DNA from: Exiguobacterium algae
GTDB taxonomy: Bacteria; Bacillota; Bacilli; Exiguobacteriales; Exiguobacteriaceae
Assembly (NCBI RefSeq): GCF_018617875.1
Contig: NZ_JACSKZ010000001.1
Coordinates: 620,001 to 684,000 of the forward strand
Direction: 5' to 3'
DNA: 64,000 bases
The position numbers and the translations under genes were made by a program. Positions 36,947 to 48,559 of the stretch are shown here, in pieces; position 1 is the first letter of the stretch; each line of letters starts with the position of its first letter. A model generated the notes under the pieces. It did not search any database. It saw only the letters and a list, made by a program, of their open reading frames with translations, and was not told the DNA's origin.

Positions 36947-38122
36947 TTATTGTTGATGGAACGGATTGTTCAAATCACCCGGGTCGACGGGATCGACCGG
37001 GTCCGTCGGTTCGTGCTGATCTTCCTCAAGGAACGTCGACGGCGTGTGGAGCGAGCCGTGCTCCAAGTCGATCGTCCCGGTACGCGTGCCCGCTTCCACT
37101 TCGATGCGTGGGGTTTGACCGCGTCCCGATAAGAATTCGAGTCGACGCTGTGCGACATCCTTCCGGTCCCGAATGATTTCCAGGTCATCAAGCAAACAAT
37201 GCAATCCTCCGAAGTTCGTCTCGAGCTCTCCTTCGACTTCGACGCCGTGTGGCAATACGAGACGGATGTTCCCCGCAAGCGAGGCCAGTTCAAACTTCGC
37301 CGGACGTGCGACCGAGAGTTCAGCCCGCACATTGCCGTTTCCTGATTTGAGAGACGCCTTGTCGTATTTTCCTCCGACGATGACGGCTCCGTTCCCTGTG
37401 CGGACGTGGACGAGTTCTGCTTCCACACCTTCCACTTCCACAGTACCGTTCCCCGTGTTCAAGAGAAGCTCTGATGCATGAACCTCATGCAAAACGACCC
37501 GTCCATTCGCCGTTTGAACCCGGACGTTTTCGACGTCGAGCCCATCTGCGCGGACTTCTCCGTTCAACGTCTGTACGTGCAGATGATTGAAATGGTGATG
37601 CGGGACGTACAATTCGACATGGGCCCGGACCAGCTTGTCCCGAAGCGAGACGACGAGACGGTCGCCAATGACCGAATGTTTAACAGCGGACTGTAACTGT
37701 TCGAGTGCTTTTTCGGCATCCTGTTGACGGAGCGGACGACCTGTGACGATCAATTCGCACTCCTCGACATCTGATGACACGATTGTCGCGGATGCATTGA
37801 ACAAATCGAGCGTGATGTCAGTGCCGCTGAATGGGAATGATTTTGAATACGTCACTTCCGGCCCGAAGTTCGAGCTGAAAGAGAAATCACTGTCCCGAAG
37901 CTTCGTGACGAGGCCTTCGACGGCTGACGTCAATTTCGTCGTCAACGACTCGACCGAATACGCATCGACTTTTTCCGTCGGTTGCCGCTCGTCCGTCATG
38001 CTGGAGCTTTGCGTATCAAGCCGCTCCAACCGCTCGAGTTGCGTCATCGCCTCTTCGACTGTCATCTTGCCTTCTTTCACTTGCTGGAGAATCAATTCAC
38101 GCATTTCTTGTTTCACGTTCAT
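36947..38122 (-). CDS. DUF4097 beta-repeat protein (YvlB-like)
   Basis: The 391-residue protein begins with a short helical SHOCT-like segment (MRELILQQVKEGKMTVEEAMTQL), then a Ser/Asp linker. A long beta-rich DUF4097 region follows with repeated N-G turns (TLNGEVRADG, TANGRVVLHE, TGNGTVEVEG, TGNGAVIVGG, SGNGNVRAEL) typical of a right-handed beta solenoid. The C-terminus is acidic with PVDPVDPG. GTG at 38116 is an alternative start. Similar B. subtilis genes (yvlB) lie near uvrBA, as here. The role is unknown; relatives link to envelope-stress operons. Confidence 0.88.
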   Translation of the reverse strand: MNVKQEMRELILQQVKEGKMTVEEAMTQLERLERLDTQSSSMTDERQPTEKVDAYSVESLTTKLTSAVEGLVTKLRDSDFSFSSNFGPEVTYSKSFPFSGTDITLDLFNASATIVSSDVEECELIVTGRPLRQQDAEKALEQLQSAVKHSVIGDRLVVSLRDKLVRAHVELYVPHHHFNHLHVQTLNGEVRADGLDVENVRVQTANGRVVLHEVHASELLLNTGNGTVEVEGVEAELVHVRTGNGAVIVGGKYDKASLKSGNGNVRAELSVARPAKFELASLAGNIRLVLPHGVEVEGELETNFGGLHCLLDDLEIIRDRKDVAQRRLEFLSGRGQTPRIEVEAGTRTGTIDLEHGSLHTPSTFLEEDQHEPTDPVDPVDPGDLNNPFHQQ

Positions 38123-38180
38123 TTCCCCCTTCGATTTAGTTACACGTCAATATCCTTCCCTTTTCTCACCATTTCTATAC

Positions 38181-41054
38181 TTATTTCTTTTTTCCTGCCT
38201 TTGGTTTCACACGAGCCGCGTCACGTTCGAGCACCGGCTTCAAATACTTACCGGTATAAGAGGCTGCGACTTCAGCAACTTCTTCCGGTGTGCCGGTCGC
38301 GACAATCATACCGCCCCCGTCTCCACCTTCCGGTCCAAGGTCGATCAAGTAGTCTGCCGACTTGATGACGTCGAGGTTATGTTCGATGACAAGCACCGTA
38401 TCCCCGTTCTCGACAAGACGTTGCAATACTTTGAGGAGGCGGGCGATATCATCCACATGTAATCCGGTCGTCGGTTCATCGAGAATATAAATCGTCTTCC
38501 CGGTCGACCGTTTATGAAGCTCCGAGGCGAGTTTGACACGTTGGGCTTCCCCACCTGAAAGTTCTGTCGCCGGCTGACCAAGTTTCATATAGCCAAGACC
38601 GACATCATAGATCGTCTGGATTTTCCGCTTGATTTTCGGAATCTTGTCGAAGAATTCGAGCCCCTCCTCAATCGTCATATCGAGGACGTCAGCAATCGTC
38701 TTCCCTTTATACTTTACTTCGAGCGTCTCGCGATTGTACCGTTTTCCGTGACAGACCTCACACGGAACGTATACGTCGGGAAGGAAATGCATCTCGATTT
38801 TAATGATCCCATCCCCGCGGCACGCCTCACAGCGTCCGCCTTTCACGTTGAAACTGAAGCGGCCTTTTTTATAGCCACGCATCTTCGCTTCGTTCGTCGA
38901 GGCGAAGACGTCGCGAATATCATCGAAGACCCCTGTGTACGTCGCCGGGTTCGAACGTGGCGTCCGGCCGATCGGGGATTGATCGATATCGATGACTTTA
39001 TCGATATGCTCGAGACCTTCAATCTTCTTATGTTTCCCTGGTTTCGCTTTGGCACGGTTCATGTTGTGCGCGAGCGATTTATAGAGAATCTCGTTGATGA
39101 GCGTCGATTTCCCCGAACCGGATACACCCGTCACGGCGACGAACATCCCGAGCGGAATCGACACGTCGACATCTTTCAAGTTATTCTCTTCGGCTTGGAT
39201 GATTTTCAAGAACCGTTCGTCCGGCATCTTTCGTTCGGCCGGGAGCGGAATGAACTTCTTCCCGGCCAAATATTGCCCGGTCAATGATTGCTTGTTTCGC
39301 ATCAACTGTTTCGGCGTACCGGCAGCGATGACTTGACCGCCGTGTTCCCCGGCACCCGGTCCGATGTCGATCAAATAGTCCGCTTCCATCATCGTGTCTT
39401 CGTCATGCTCGACGACGATGAGCGTGTTACCGATGTCGCGCATCTGTTTGAGCGTCGCAATCAAACGGTCGTTATCCCGTTGATGAAGACCAATCGACGG
39501 TTCATCGAGGACGTACAAGACACCCGTGAGTCGTGAACCGATTTGCGTAGCGAGTCGAATCCGTTGCGCTTCCCCACCCGAGAGTGTTCCCGCGGCACGA
39601 GATAGCGTCAAATAGTCGAGACCAACGTTATTTAGGAAGCTGAGTCGTTCCCGAATCTCTTGAAGGATCAGTCGGGCGATGGCGATATCTTTCTCACTGA
39701 GCTGTTCATTGAGCCCCTCGAAGAACGCGAGTGCGTTCACGACCGACTTCTCCGTCACTTGTCCGACGTGCTGACCGGTGATTTTGACGGCGAGCGACTC
39801 TTCTTTCAAGCGATAGCCGTGACACGTCGGACAGGCATGTGTCGCCATGTACATCTCCATCTGTTCCCGGATATAGTCCGATGTCGTCTCACGATACCGT
39901 CGTTCGATATTGTGCAGGACGCCTTCGAAGAAAATTGTATTCGTCCGGACTTGTCCAAAGTCATTCTCATAACGGAAGACGAACGACTCACTGTCGGACC
40001 CCTTCAAGACGAGTTCTTGATCACGTTTGGACAACCGCTCGAACGGGACGTCCATGTCGATGTTGAAATGGTCACACATCGCAGCCAAAAGTTGCGGATA
40101 GTATTGGGAACTCGTCGGCTGCCAAGCCGCAATCGCGCCTTCTTTCAATGTCTTCGACGGGTCCGGGATGACGAGATCCGGGTCGACGTCCAGTTTCGTA
40201 CCGAGTCCGTCACATGTTGGACAGGCCCCGAATGGCGAGTTGAACGAGAACATCCGAGGTTCGAGTTCACCAATCGAGAAGCCGCAAATCGGACAGGCGT
40301 GATGTTCACTAAAGAGAAGTTCCGTACCATCCATCTTATCGATGATCGCGCGACCGTCCGCAAGTCGAAGTGCCGTCTCGAGTGAATCCGCCAGACGCCC
40401 TTCTACATCGGGCCGGACGACGAGGCGGTCGACGACGACTTCGATGGAATGCTTCTTGTTTTTATCGAGTTCGATTTCATCCGTCAATTCAATCGTCTCT
40501 CCGTTGACACGGACACGGACGAACCCTTCTTTCTTCAACGAATCAAATACTTTGACGTGCGTCCCTTTTCTTCCCGACACGATCGGGGCCAGAATTTGAA
40601 GACGCGAGCGTTCCGGAAGCTCCATCACCTGGTCGACCATCTGAGAAATGGTTTGACTCGAAATCTCAATCCCGTGATTCGGACAGACCGGTTTCCCAAT
40701 CCGTGCGAACAAAAGGCGTAGGTAATCGTAGATCTCGGTCACCGTTCCGACGGTCGAGCGCGGGTTCCGGCTCGTCGTCTTTTGGTCAATTGAAATGGCC
40801 GGACTTAGTCCTTCAATCGTATCGACGTCCGGTTTGTCCATTTGTCCGAGGAACTGACGGGCATACGCAGATAAACTCTCGACATACCGGCGTTGTCCTT
40901 CCGCATAGATCGTGTCGAACGCGAGCGACGATTTCCCCGAGCCGGACAAGCCCGTCAAGACGACGAGCTGGTCACGGGGGATGTCGATATCAATGTTTTT
41001 CAAGTTGTTGACGCGTGCCCCTTTGATGACAATCGCATTTTTCTTTTCAGCCAT
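38181..41054 (-). CDS. uvrA: excinuclease ABC subunit A
   Basis: The 957-residue protein has two ABC ATPase modules: Walker [15 protein letters not shown] near 35 and [13 protein letters not shown] near 645. Their signatures are [12 protein letters not shown] and [12 protein letters not shown]. Zinc fingers CPICG...CPTCDG and CEACRGDG...CEVCHG are also present. It scans DNA for bulky lesions and loads UvrB. It starts directly after the uvrB stop, so both are co-expressed under the LexA-like box upstream of uvrB. Confidence 0.99.
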   Translation of the reverse strand: MAEKKNAIVIKGARVNNLKNIDIDIPRDQLVVLTGLSGSGKSSLAFDTIYAEGQRRYVESLSAYARQFLGQMDKPDVDTIEGLSPAISIDQKTTSRNPRSTVGTVTEIYDYLRLLFARIGKPVCPNHGIEISSQTISQMVDQVMELPERSRLQILAPIVSGRKGTHVKVFDSLKKEGFVRVRVNGETIELTDEIELDKNKKHSIEVVVDRLVVRPDVEGRLADSLETALRLADGRAIIDKMDGTELLFSEHHACPICGFSIGELEPRMFSFNSPFGACPTCDGLGTKLDVDPDLVIPDPSKTLKEGAIAAWQPTSSQYYPQLLAAMCDHFNIDMDVPFERLSKRDQELVLKGSDSESFVFRYENDFGQVRTNTIFFEGVLHNIERRYRETTSDYIREQMEMYMATHACPTCHGYRLKEESLAVKITGQHVGQVTEKSVVNALAFFEGLNEQLSEKDIAIARLILQEIRERLSFLNNVGLDYLTLSRAAGTLSGGEAQRIRLATQIGSRLTGVLYVLDEPSIGLHQRDNDRLIATLKQMRDIGNTLIVVEHDEDTMMEADYLIDIGPGAGEHGGQVIAAGTPKQLMRNKQSLTGQYLAGKKFIPLPAERKMPDERFLKIIQAEENNLKDVDVSIPLGMFVAVTGVSGSGKSTLINEILYKSLAHNMNRAKAKPGKHKKIEGLEHIDKVIDIDQSPIGRTPRSNPATYTGVFDDIRDVFASTNEAKMRGYKKGRFSFNVKGGRCEACRGDGIIKIEMHFLPDVYVPCEVCHGKRYNRETLEVKYKGKTIADVLDMTIEEGLEFFDKIPKIKRKIQTIYDVGLGYMKLGQPATELSGGEAQRVKLASELHKRSTGKTIYILDEPTTGLHVDDIARLLKVLQRLVENGDTVLVIEHNLDVIKSADYLIDLGPEGGDGGGMIVATGTPEEVAEVAASYTGKYLKPVLERDAARVKPKAGKKK

Positions 41055-43025
41055 TTAATTCCCTACCTTCAACTCCAAGATTAAGTCACGCAATTCGGCT
41101 GCACGCTCGAACTGGAGGTCGCGCGCCGCTTGCTTCATTTCTTCTTCCAGTTTGGCAATCGCCGCTTCCCGCTCGGCTGGTTTCATCGTACTGAGCGATT
41201 CGAGCGCCTCTTCTTCCGCCTCGACGGTTGCCCGGATGACACCACGGACGTCTTTGCGAATCGTCTGTGGCGTGATGCCGTGCTCTTCATTATATTCCTG
41301 CTGTATCGTTCGACGACGGTCGGTCTCGTCGATTGCCCGCTTCATCGAGTCAGTCATCTTATCGGCGAACAGGATGACGTGCCCGTTCGCGTTACGGGCC
41401 GCCCGGCCAATCGTCTGGATGAGCGAACGGTCGGAACGTAGGAAGCCTTCTTTATCGGCGTCAAGAATCGTCACGAGACTGACTTCCGGAATGTCGAGCC
41501 CTTCCCGAAGCAGGTTGATCCCGACGAGCACATCATATTTCCCAAGTCGGAGGTCACGAATGATTTCAATCCGTTCGAGCGTCTTGATCTCGGAATGCAT
41601 GTAATTGACCTTGATACCGGCCTCACGCAAATAGTCGGACAAATCCTCGGCCATTTTCTTCGTGAGTGTCGTGACAAGTACACGCTCATCACGTTTGATC
41701 CGGTCCCGAATCTGGTCCATCAAGTAATCGATTTGACCTTTGATTGGATGAATCTCAACCGTCGGGTCCAAAAGACCGGTCGGACGGATAATTTGTTCGA
41801 TCATCTTCGGTGTATGTTCAAGCTCAAACGGTCCCGGTGTCGCCGAGATAAAGATTGCCTGTGATACTTTTTCTTCGAATTCTTCGAACTTCAACGGTCG
41901 GTTGTCCTTCGCCGAAGGTAAACGGAATCCGTGATCGACGAGCACTTGCTTACGGGCCTGGTCCCCATTGTACATGCCCCGTACTTGCGGCAGCGTCACG
42001 TGCGACTCATCGGCGACAAGTAGAAAGTCTTCCGGGAAGTAATCGAGAAGCGTATACGGCGTCGCCCCTTCCTCCATCAAGTTCAGGTGACGGGAGTAGT
42101 TCTCGATTCCGGAGCAATACCCCATCTCGCGCATCATCTCGAGGTCATAATGGGTCCGTTGTTCGAGACGCTGCGCCTCGAGAAGTTTTCCTTCCTCCCG
42201 GAACTTCTCCAATTGTTGTTCAAGTTCCGCTTCGATATTGACAATCGCTTTTTGCAGCTTCTCATCACGTGTGACGAAGTGGGATGCCGGGAAGATGGCG
42301 ACATGGTCCCGGTCGGCGATGATCTCACCGGTGAGCGGGTCCATCTCGCGAATCCGGTCAATCTCATCTCCAAAGAACTCGATGCGCATGCAATGTTCGT
42401 CACGCGATGCCGGGAAGATTTCCACGACGTCGCCCCGGACGCGGAAACGTCCGCGCTGGAAATCGATATCATTCCGTTCATATTGGATGTCGATCAGCTT
42501 ACGAAGCATCTCGTCACGCCCCATCTCTTTACCGACCCGCAGACTGAGGACAAGACTCCGGTATTCTTCCGGATTACCGAGACCGTAGATACACGACACC
42601 GAAGCGACGATGATGACGTCATCTCGTTCGAACAAAGCCGAGGTCGCCGAATGTCGAAGTTTATCAATCTCATCGTTGATTGACGCATCTTTTTCGATGA
42701 ACGTATCCGTCGACGGCACATATGCCTCCGGCTGATAGTAATCGTAGTAACTGACGAAATATTCGACCGCGTTGTTCGGGAAAAACTCTTTGAACTCCGA
42801 GTAGAGCTGACCGGCGAGCGTCTTGTTGTGGGCCAGGACGAGCGTCGGCTTTTTCACTTCCTGAATGACATTTGACACGGTGAATGTTTTCCCGGTACCC
42901 GTCGCCCCGAGGAGGGTCTGATACCGTTCCCCTCGCTCGACACCTTCTACGAGCTGCCGAATCGCCTCAGGTTGGTCCCCACCTGGTTTGAATTCAGATT
43001 GTAATGCAAACGGGATCGATTCCAT
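41055..43025 (-). CDS. uvrB: excinuclease ABC subunit B
   Basis: The 656-residue protein has the helicase P-loop [10 protein letters not shown], the beta-hairpin [19 protein letters not shown], motif DESH, and motif [11 protein letters not shown], plus the C-terminal UVR domain ([25 protein letters not shown]). It verifies damage after UvrA and recruits UvrC. AAGGTGAGGAG precedes the ATG. The promoter carries a LexA-like box. Confidence 0.99.
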   Translation of the reverse strand: MESIPFALQSEFKPGGDQPEAIRQLVEGVERGERYQTLLGATGTGKTFTVSNVIQEVKKPTLVLAHNKTLAGQLYSEFKEFFPNNAVEYFVSYYDYYQPEAYVPSTDTFIEKDASINDEIDKLRHSATSALFERDDVIIVASVSCIYGLGNPEEYRSLVLSLRVGKEMGRDEMLRKLIDIQYERNDIDFQRGRFRVRGDVVEIFPASRDEHCMRIEFFGDEIDRIREMDPLTGEIIADRDHVAIFPASHFVTRDEKLQKAIVNIEAELEQQLEKFREEGKLLEAQRLEQRTHYDLEMMREMGYCSGIENYSRHLNLMEEGATPYTLLDYFPEDFLLVADESHVTLPQVRGMYNGDQARKQVLVDHGFRLPSAKDNRPLKFEEFEEKVSQAIFISATPGPFELEHTPKMIEQIIRPTGLLDPTVEIHPIKGQIDYLMDQIRDRIKRDERVLVTTLTKKMAEDLSDYLREAGIKVNYMHSEIKTLERIEIIRDLRLGKYDVLVGINLLREGLDIPEVSLVTILDADKEGFLRSDRSLIQTIGRAARNANGHVILFADKMTDSMKRAIDETDRRRTIQQEYNEEHGITPQTIRKDVRGVIRATVEAEEEALESLSTMKPAEREAAIAKLEEEMKQAARDLQFERAAELRDLILELKVGN

Positions 43026-43060
43026 GGATACTCCTCACCTTCTGTTTCATAATAGTTTGA

Positions 43061-43089
43061 TTATAACATATACACGAACAAATATTCGC
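43061..43089 (-). promoter_or_regulatory. uvrB promoter with LexA-like box
   Basis: CGAACAAATATTCG at 43076-43089 matches the Bacillus LexA (DinR) box CGAAC-N4-GTTCG at all but one position. On the minus strand, TATAAT (43061-43066) is preceded by TGT, an extended -10. The box covers the -35 region. Confidence 0.72.
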
Positions 43090-43454
43090 TTCCGAATCCT
43101 CTCGATTCGCTGTTTTCTTCATTAATTGAATCGCAAACACTCTCGTCTCATTGTTCATTCTTTTTCCGTTACCTGGAGAAAGAAAACATACGGTCACTGC
43201 GAGATCGCATTCGCCTCCCTTCCTGCGCGAACCGTTATCCCAGCAAAGATTTTTTACAACGAAAAGGTGAAAGCAATCTTTTTTTAATAACCTTTCCCTA
43301 TTGTTCAAAAAATCAAGTCCTTTCCATCCCCCATCAATTCAGTGACTGAAAAAACGTTGATATGAAGCGAATTTTCCCCCTATATAAAAAGAGGTTTACA
43401 GTTGTAAATGTGACAGCTTATAGGAAAAAAGTAACATTTTTAAATGTCTTGGTT

Positions 43455-43483
43455 TTAAAACGCTTACATTTGGGGCATATAAT
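43455..43483 (+). promoter_or_regulatory. glpF promoter with cre-like site
   Basis: TTAAAACGCTTACA (43455-43468) matches the CcpA cre consensus at 13 of 14 positions. TATAAT lies at 43478-43483 and the -35 region falls inside the cre site, a repressing position. Confidence 0.7.
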
Positions 43484-43527
43484 GAAGTGGCAAGTCCAAA
43501 TTGTATAAGGAGAAAGGGGAGTATCAT

Positions 43528-44235
43528 ATGTCAGCATTTGTCAGTGAAATTATCGGTACAATGCTTTTGATCTTGCTTGGTAACGGTGTCGTCGCAGGCG
43601 TCGTCCTCCGCCATTCTAAGGCAGAGAACTCTGGCTGGATCGTCATCACAATGGGTTGGGGTCTCGCTGTTATGGTCGGGGTGTACGCTGCCGGTATTTA
43701 CGGAGGGGCGCACATCAACCCTGCCGTAACAATCGGACTCGCGACAGCAGGTGCGTTTGACTGGGCAGATGTACCGATGTACATTCTTGCACAGTTCATC
43801 GGTGCCTTCATCGGAGCCTGTCTCGTCTATATCCATTACAAACCGCACTATGATGAGACGGATGATCCAGGTTTGAAACTAGCGACCTTCTCGACAGCAC
43901 CTGGTATCCGGAATACGGCCTTCAACTTAATCGGGGAGATTATCGGAACGTTCGTGCTTCTCTTCGCTCTCTTATCATTTGGTGCCAATACGTTCGCAGA
44001 CGGATTGAACCCGCTCATCGTCGGTTTCTTGATCGTCTCGATTGGTCTCTCACTCGGTGGTACGACCGGATACGCCATCAACCCTGCGCGTGACCTCGGT
44101 CCTCGTATCGCCCACGCGGTGCTTCCGATCAAAGGAAAAGGTTCATCGGACTGGGGGTACTCATGGATCCCTGTCGTCGGTCCAATCATCGGCGCAGTCA
44201 TTGCTGCTCTCATCTATGGAATTCTCGTTCCGTAA
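43528..44235 (+). CDS. glpF: glycerol uptake facilitator
   Basis: The start at 43528 (MSAFVSEIIGTMLLILL) follows GGGGAG. The 235-residue channel has six helices and two NPA loops, HINPAVTIG and AINPARDLG; the second NPA is followed by Arg-Asp, typical of glycerol-conducting aquaglyceroporins. It lets glycerol enter by diffusion for trapping by the downstream kinase. It is first in a glpF-glpK operon with a cre-like promoter. Confidence 0.98.
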   Translation: MSAFVSEIIGTMLLILLGNGVVAGVVLRHSKAENSGWIVITMGWGLAVMVGVYAAGIYGGAHINPAVTIGLATAGAFDWADVPMYILAQFIGAFIGACLVYIHYKPHYDETDDPGLKLATFSTAPGIRNTAFNLIGEIIGTFVLLFALLSFGANTFADGLNPLIVGFLIVSIGLSLGGTTGYAINPARDLGPRIAHAVLPIKGKGSSDWGYSWIPVVGPIIGAVIAALIYGILVP

Positions 44236-45783
<1,548 letters not shown>

Positions 45784-45803
45784 GTGTATTGTCATATCTA
45801 ACG

Positions 45804-45846
45804 AAAAAAGCCCCTTGAACGGAATCATCCGTTCAAGGGGCTTTGC
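45804..45846. terminator. bidirectional terminator after glpK
   Basis: AAAGCCCCTTGAACGG at 45807-45822 pairs perfectly with CCGTTCAAGGGGCTTT at 45829-45844. It serves glpK and the convergent minJ-like gene. Confidence 0.92.
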
Positions 45847-45871
45847 CGTGTTGCCGAGGTATATCCTCAAT

Positions 45872-47026
45872 TTACAATTTACGCAACCGAACACGTGGAC
45901 TCGTCGGCTCGCTGACAAAAAGAATGCCAAGTTCATGCGGATCGGTCTCGTACATCGCCCGCTGCACGAAGCGAATGTCACCATTCAGGTTCAGCACTTC
46001 TAACTTAATGTACGGCTTATGTTGTTGCAGCGCTTCGTAGAAGCTGTGCCCGCCCGTAATGACGGTACCGTTCACTTTGTAGATTGATTCGCCTGGAATG
46101 AGTTGCATCGCCTCCCCCGGTGAATTCGGGAGCGTATCGATGATGACAGCACCGCGGTTTCCATTAATAAAGACAGGTGTCGTCCCCCGGTTTTCACGTT
46201 TGATCCATTGAAGGGCGAGCTCATACAAAATGAATAGGGCAAACAAAACATAATCGACATAAGGAATTTGAAGGGCAAACGATGCTCCGTATAATGCAAG
46301 TGCAATCAAAGCGAGTACTCCACGGAAGTTACTTAGACGACCGAGAAGTGTCCCCGGTAGTGCCCCCGTCGACAGCAGGCTGACTCCGATTGGAATCGGC
46401 AAAACGATCGGGAACATCGGAAAATCAAATCCGAATGAGGGTGGCAAAAAGATGACGAGTGGGAAGAACCATACCCGTTTGACGACATGCCCCCCGATAA
46501 ATTGACCACGCTTCGATAAAATCAAAGTCGGTGAGGTCTCCTTCGGTCCGTCCCACCGGAGTAAGATAGCTTCCGCAAGCGTGACCACCCCGAACACGAG
46601 GGCATAAACCGTCCAATCGACCCGTGCCATCTGCGACACCCAGTCACTCCATTCCCCATATGGAATCACATCCCGTAACATTACAACAGCAAACAAGATG
46701 AAGAGCGGGAAAATCGGATTGAAAAAACGCGGGTGCATCGTCAATACGACGAGTGTATACAAAACGGTAAAAGAAATCGCCCATTCCAACGTAATCGTTG
46801 TTTCAAGCAGAATCATCGCCACAGAGGCAACAACGGCGAGCAGTAAACTCGGCCAGATAAAATGTTGCCATTCTGATTTTGGCGGTCTCCGGCGTGAGCG
46901 GAACATCGCCCGCTCGCGTTTAATCCGTGTCATTGATATGTAAGTGAGGGCGACGAATGTCGCCCATAGTAGCGGACTGCCTAACAAAGTCAATAAAGCT
47001 GTAACACTCATTCGTACAACGTCCAC
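45872..47026 (-). CDS. minJ: PDZ-domain membrane protein (MinJ-like)
   Basis: The favoured start is GTG at 47026, seven bases after AAAGGG; ATG 47011 is possible. The roughly 384-residue protein has about eight membrane helices and a C-terminal PDZ domain (GAVIIDTLPNSPGEAMQLIPGESIYKVNG). MinJ links DivIVA to MinCD and places the division site in B. subtilis, where minJ lies beside ctpB and ftsEX as here. Identity as MinJ rests on order and layout. Confidence 0.82.
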   Translation of the reverse strand: MDVVRMSVTALLTLLGSPLLWATFVALTYISMTRIKRERAMFRSRRRPPKSEWQHFIWPSLLLAVVASVAMILLETTITLEWAISFTVLYTLVVLTMHPRFFNPIFPLFILFAVVMLRDVIPYGEWSDWVSQMARVDWTVYALVFGVVTLAEAILLRWDGPKETSPTLILSKRGQFIGGHVVKRVWFFPLVIFLPPSFGFDFPMFPIVLPIPIGVSLLSTGALPGTLLGRLSNFRGVLALIALALYGASFALQIPYVDYVLFALFILYELALQWIKRENRGTTPVFINGNRGAVIIDTLPNSPGEAMQLIPGESIYKVNGTVITGGHSFYEALQQHKPYIKLEVLNLNGDIRFVQRAMYETDPHELGILFVSEPTSPRVRLRKL

Positions 47027-47054
47027 ACGGTCCAACCCTTTCCTTCATGAAAGT

Positions 47055-48458
47055 TTATTTTGCTGCTTCTTCAATTGCTCGTTCCAACTGGGCATCGTTC
47101 GCCTCGTCCTGGATCGCTTCTAACAAACGTGATTCGAGCGCAGATGCTGTTTCTTGATCCACATTCCCGGTTGGAGACAACTTGTTATCGTTTTGGAACG
47201 CCTTAACGGCTCTCGCCATCGTGTCTCCATAGTAACCCGGCTGACCTCCCGGCTCATATCCGAGTCCCTCTAAAATCGTATGCAGGTTCGAGACGCCGTC
47301 CCCATAGTCCCCGACTTTCAATGAGTCGTCTTCAGCCAAGATTCGATTCACCCGGAAGTAATCCGGCTGTTCTACCTCGATATCCGGCTCAATCCCTTTC
47401 TTGTTGATCCAGTTGCCGTCTGGAGTCAACCATTTGCTCGTCGTCAGTTTGAGGTTGCTGCCGTCTTCTAAGTCAAAGGCCGTCTGGACGACACCTTTAC
47501 CGAACGTTTTTGTCCCGATGATTGTTGCACCGGCACCTTCTTTCATCGCACCCGTCAAAATTTCAGACGCCGACGCCGATCCCTCATCTGTTAAGACGAA
47601 TATCTCATATGGTTTCGCTTCACGCGCGCTTCCGTTTTGGGCCTCGCGCTTCCCGTCCGCATATTCGATTTGCACGACAGGCTTCGAAGTCGGTACAAAC
47701 CCTTCGACCATCTCGATTACACGATTTAACAACCCGCCAGGATTTCCGCGCACATCGATGATGAGGCTTTCCATCCCTTCATCCTCGAGTTGTTCTAACT
47801 GATTTAAAAACTCTTCTGCCGTCGGGTCTGAGAATTGCGTCACTTGAAGATAGCCAATCTTTTTCCCGTCCTTCTCTTTCAGTTCAGAGAAGACTGTCTC
47901 GATTGGAATCGTATCTCGCGTAATTTCATAGTCTGCTTCCTGACCGCCTCGGCGAATCGTCAGTGTGACGACCGTCCCTTTTTCCCCACGGATGAGTTGA
48001 ACTGCGTCTTGTACGTCCTTTCCTTCGATGGATTCACCGTCCACCGCGGTAATGACGTCCCCCGGTCGCAATCCAGCCGCCTCAGCCGGAGCCCCTTTGA
48101 TCGGGGCGACAATCAAAATGTCTTCCCCTTTCTTCTCCAAAGTCGCTCCAATTCCTTCAAAGCTCGATTCAATCGATTCATTGAATTGAGAACTTTCCTC
48201 CGCATCGAGGAAATCTGAATACGGGTCGTCGAGGGCTGCAGTCATCCCATCAAGGGCTCCTGTCAACAAGTCCTCTTCTGAGATATCTTGAAGTGAATGC
48301 TCTTCAATCAAATCTCGCACTTGTTCAATTTTATCCCACTCGTCATCCGACGTGCGGATCGGGAGTGGTGAATCGGTAAACGCCATCGTCGCAAGGCCTG
48401 CACCAGCCCCAGCCACGAACGTTGCGCCAGCGAGTAGTCCTGCGGTTGAATTTTTCAC
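47055..48458 (-). CDS. C-terminal processing peptidase (S41) with PG-binding domain
   Basis: The favoured start is GTG at 48458, seven bases after AGGGA; ATG 48473 has a weak site. The roughly 467-residue protein has a signal anchor (GLLAGATFVAGAGAGLATMAF), a PDZ domain (GLRPGDVITAVDGESIEG), the S41 protease domain with Ser in DEGSASASEIL and Lys in TFGKGVVQ, and a C-terminal peptidoglycan-binding domain (LHTILEGLGYEPGG). In B. subtilis CtpB acts in sporulation signalling. It lies between minJ and the M23 hydrolase. Confidence 0.93.
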   Translation of the reverse strand: MKNSTAGLLAGATFVAGAGAGLATMAFTDSPLPIRTSDDEWDKIEQVRDLIEEHSLQDISEEDLLTGALDGMTAALDDPYSDFLDAEESSQFNESIESSFEGIGATLEKKGEDILIVAPIKGAPAEAAGLRPGDVITAVDGESIEGKDVQDAVQLIRGEKGTVVTLTIRRGGQEADYEITRDTIPIETVFSELKEKDGKKIGYLQVTQFSDPTAEEFLNQLEQLEDEGMESLIIDVRGNPGGLLNRVIEMVEGFVPTSKPVVQIEYADGKREAQNGSAREAKPYEIFVLTDEGSASASEILTGAMKEGAGATIIGTKTFGKGVVQTAFDLEDGSNLKLTTSKWLTPDGNWINKKGIEPDIEVEQPDYFRVNRILAEDDSLKVGDYGDGVSNLHTILEGLGYEPGGQPGYYGDTMARAVKAFQNDNKLSPTGNVDQETASALESRLLEAIQDEANDAQLERAIEEAAK

Positions 48459-48511
48459 GGGTAGTTCCCTCATTTCTCTTTGTCAGTCTTTTCATTAGTA
48501 TAGCAAAAAAA

Positions 48512-48557
48512 GAGAAGAAAACGGACGCGTTCCACATATTTGGGAAGCGTCCGTTTC
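48512..48557 (-). terminator. terminator after the M23 hydrolase
   Basis: On the minus strand AAACGGACGC pairs with GCGTCCGTTT around a partly paired loop, followed by TCTTCTCTTTTTTT. It separates the hydrolase from ctp. Confidence 0.75.
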
Positions 48558-48559
48558 AG

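Larger units (their letters stand above)
43026..43527. other. 502-bp region between uvrB and glpF
   Basis: It holds divergent promoters: uvrB on the left (with a LexA-like box) and glpF on the right (with a cre-like site), plus two unexplained palindromes at 43395-43408 and 43434-43447. A 104-codon frame on the minus strand overlaps the uvrB promoter and is not supported as a gene. Confidence 0.6.

Noticed and set aside
42994-43308. Minus-strand 104-codon frame upstream of uvrB
   Set aside because: It covers the uvrB promoter and LexA-like box and has a weak start site.
43484-43527. GlpP-type antiterminator in the glpF leader
   Set aside because: The leader is too short and contains no terminator hairpin.
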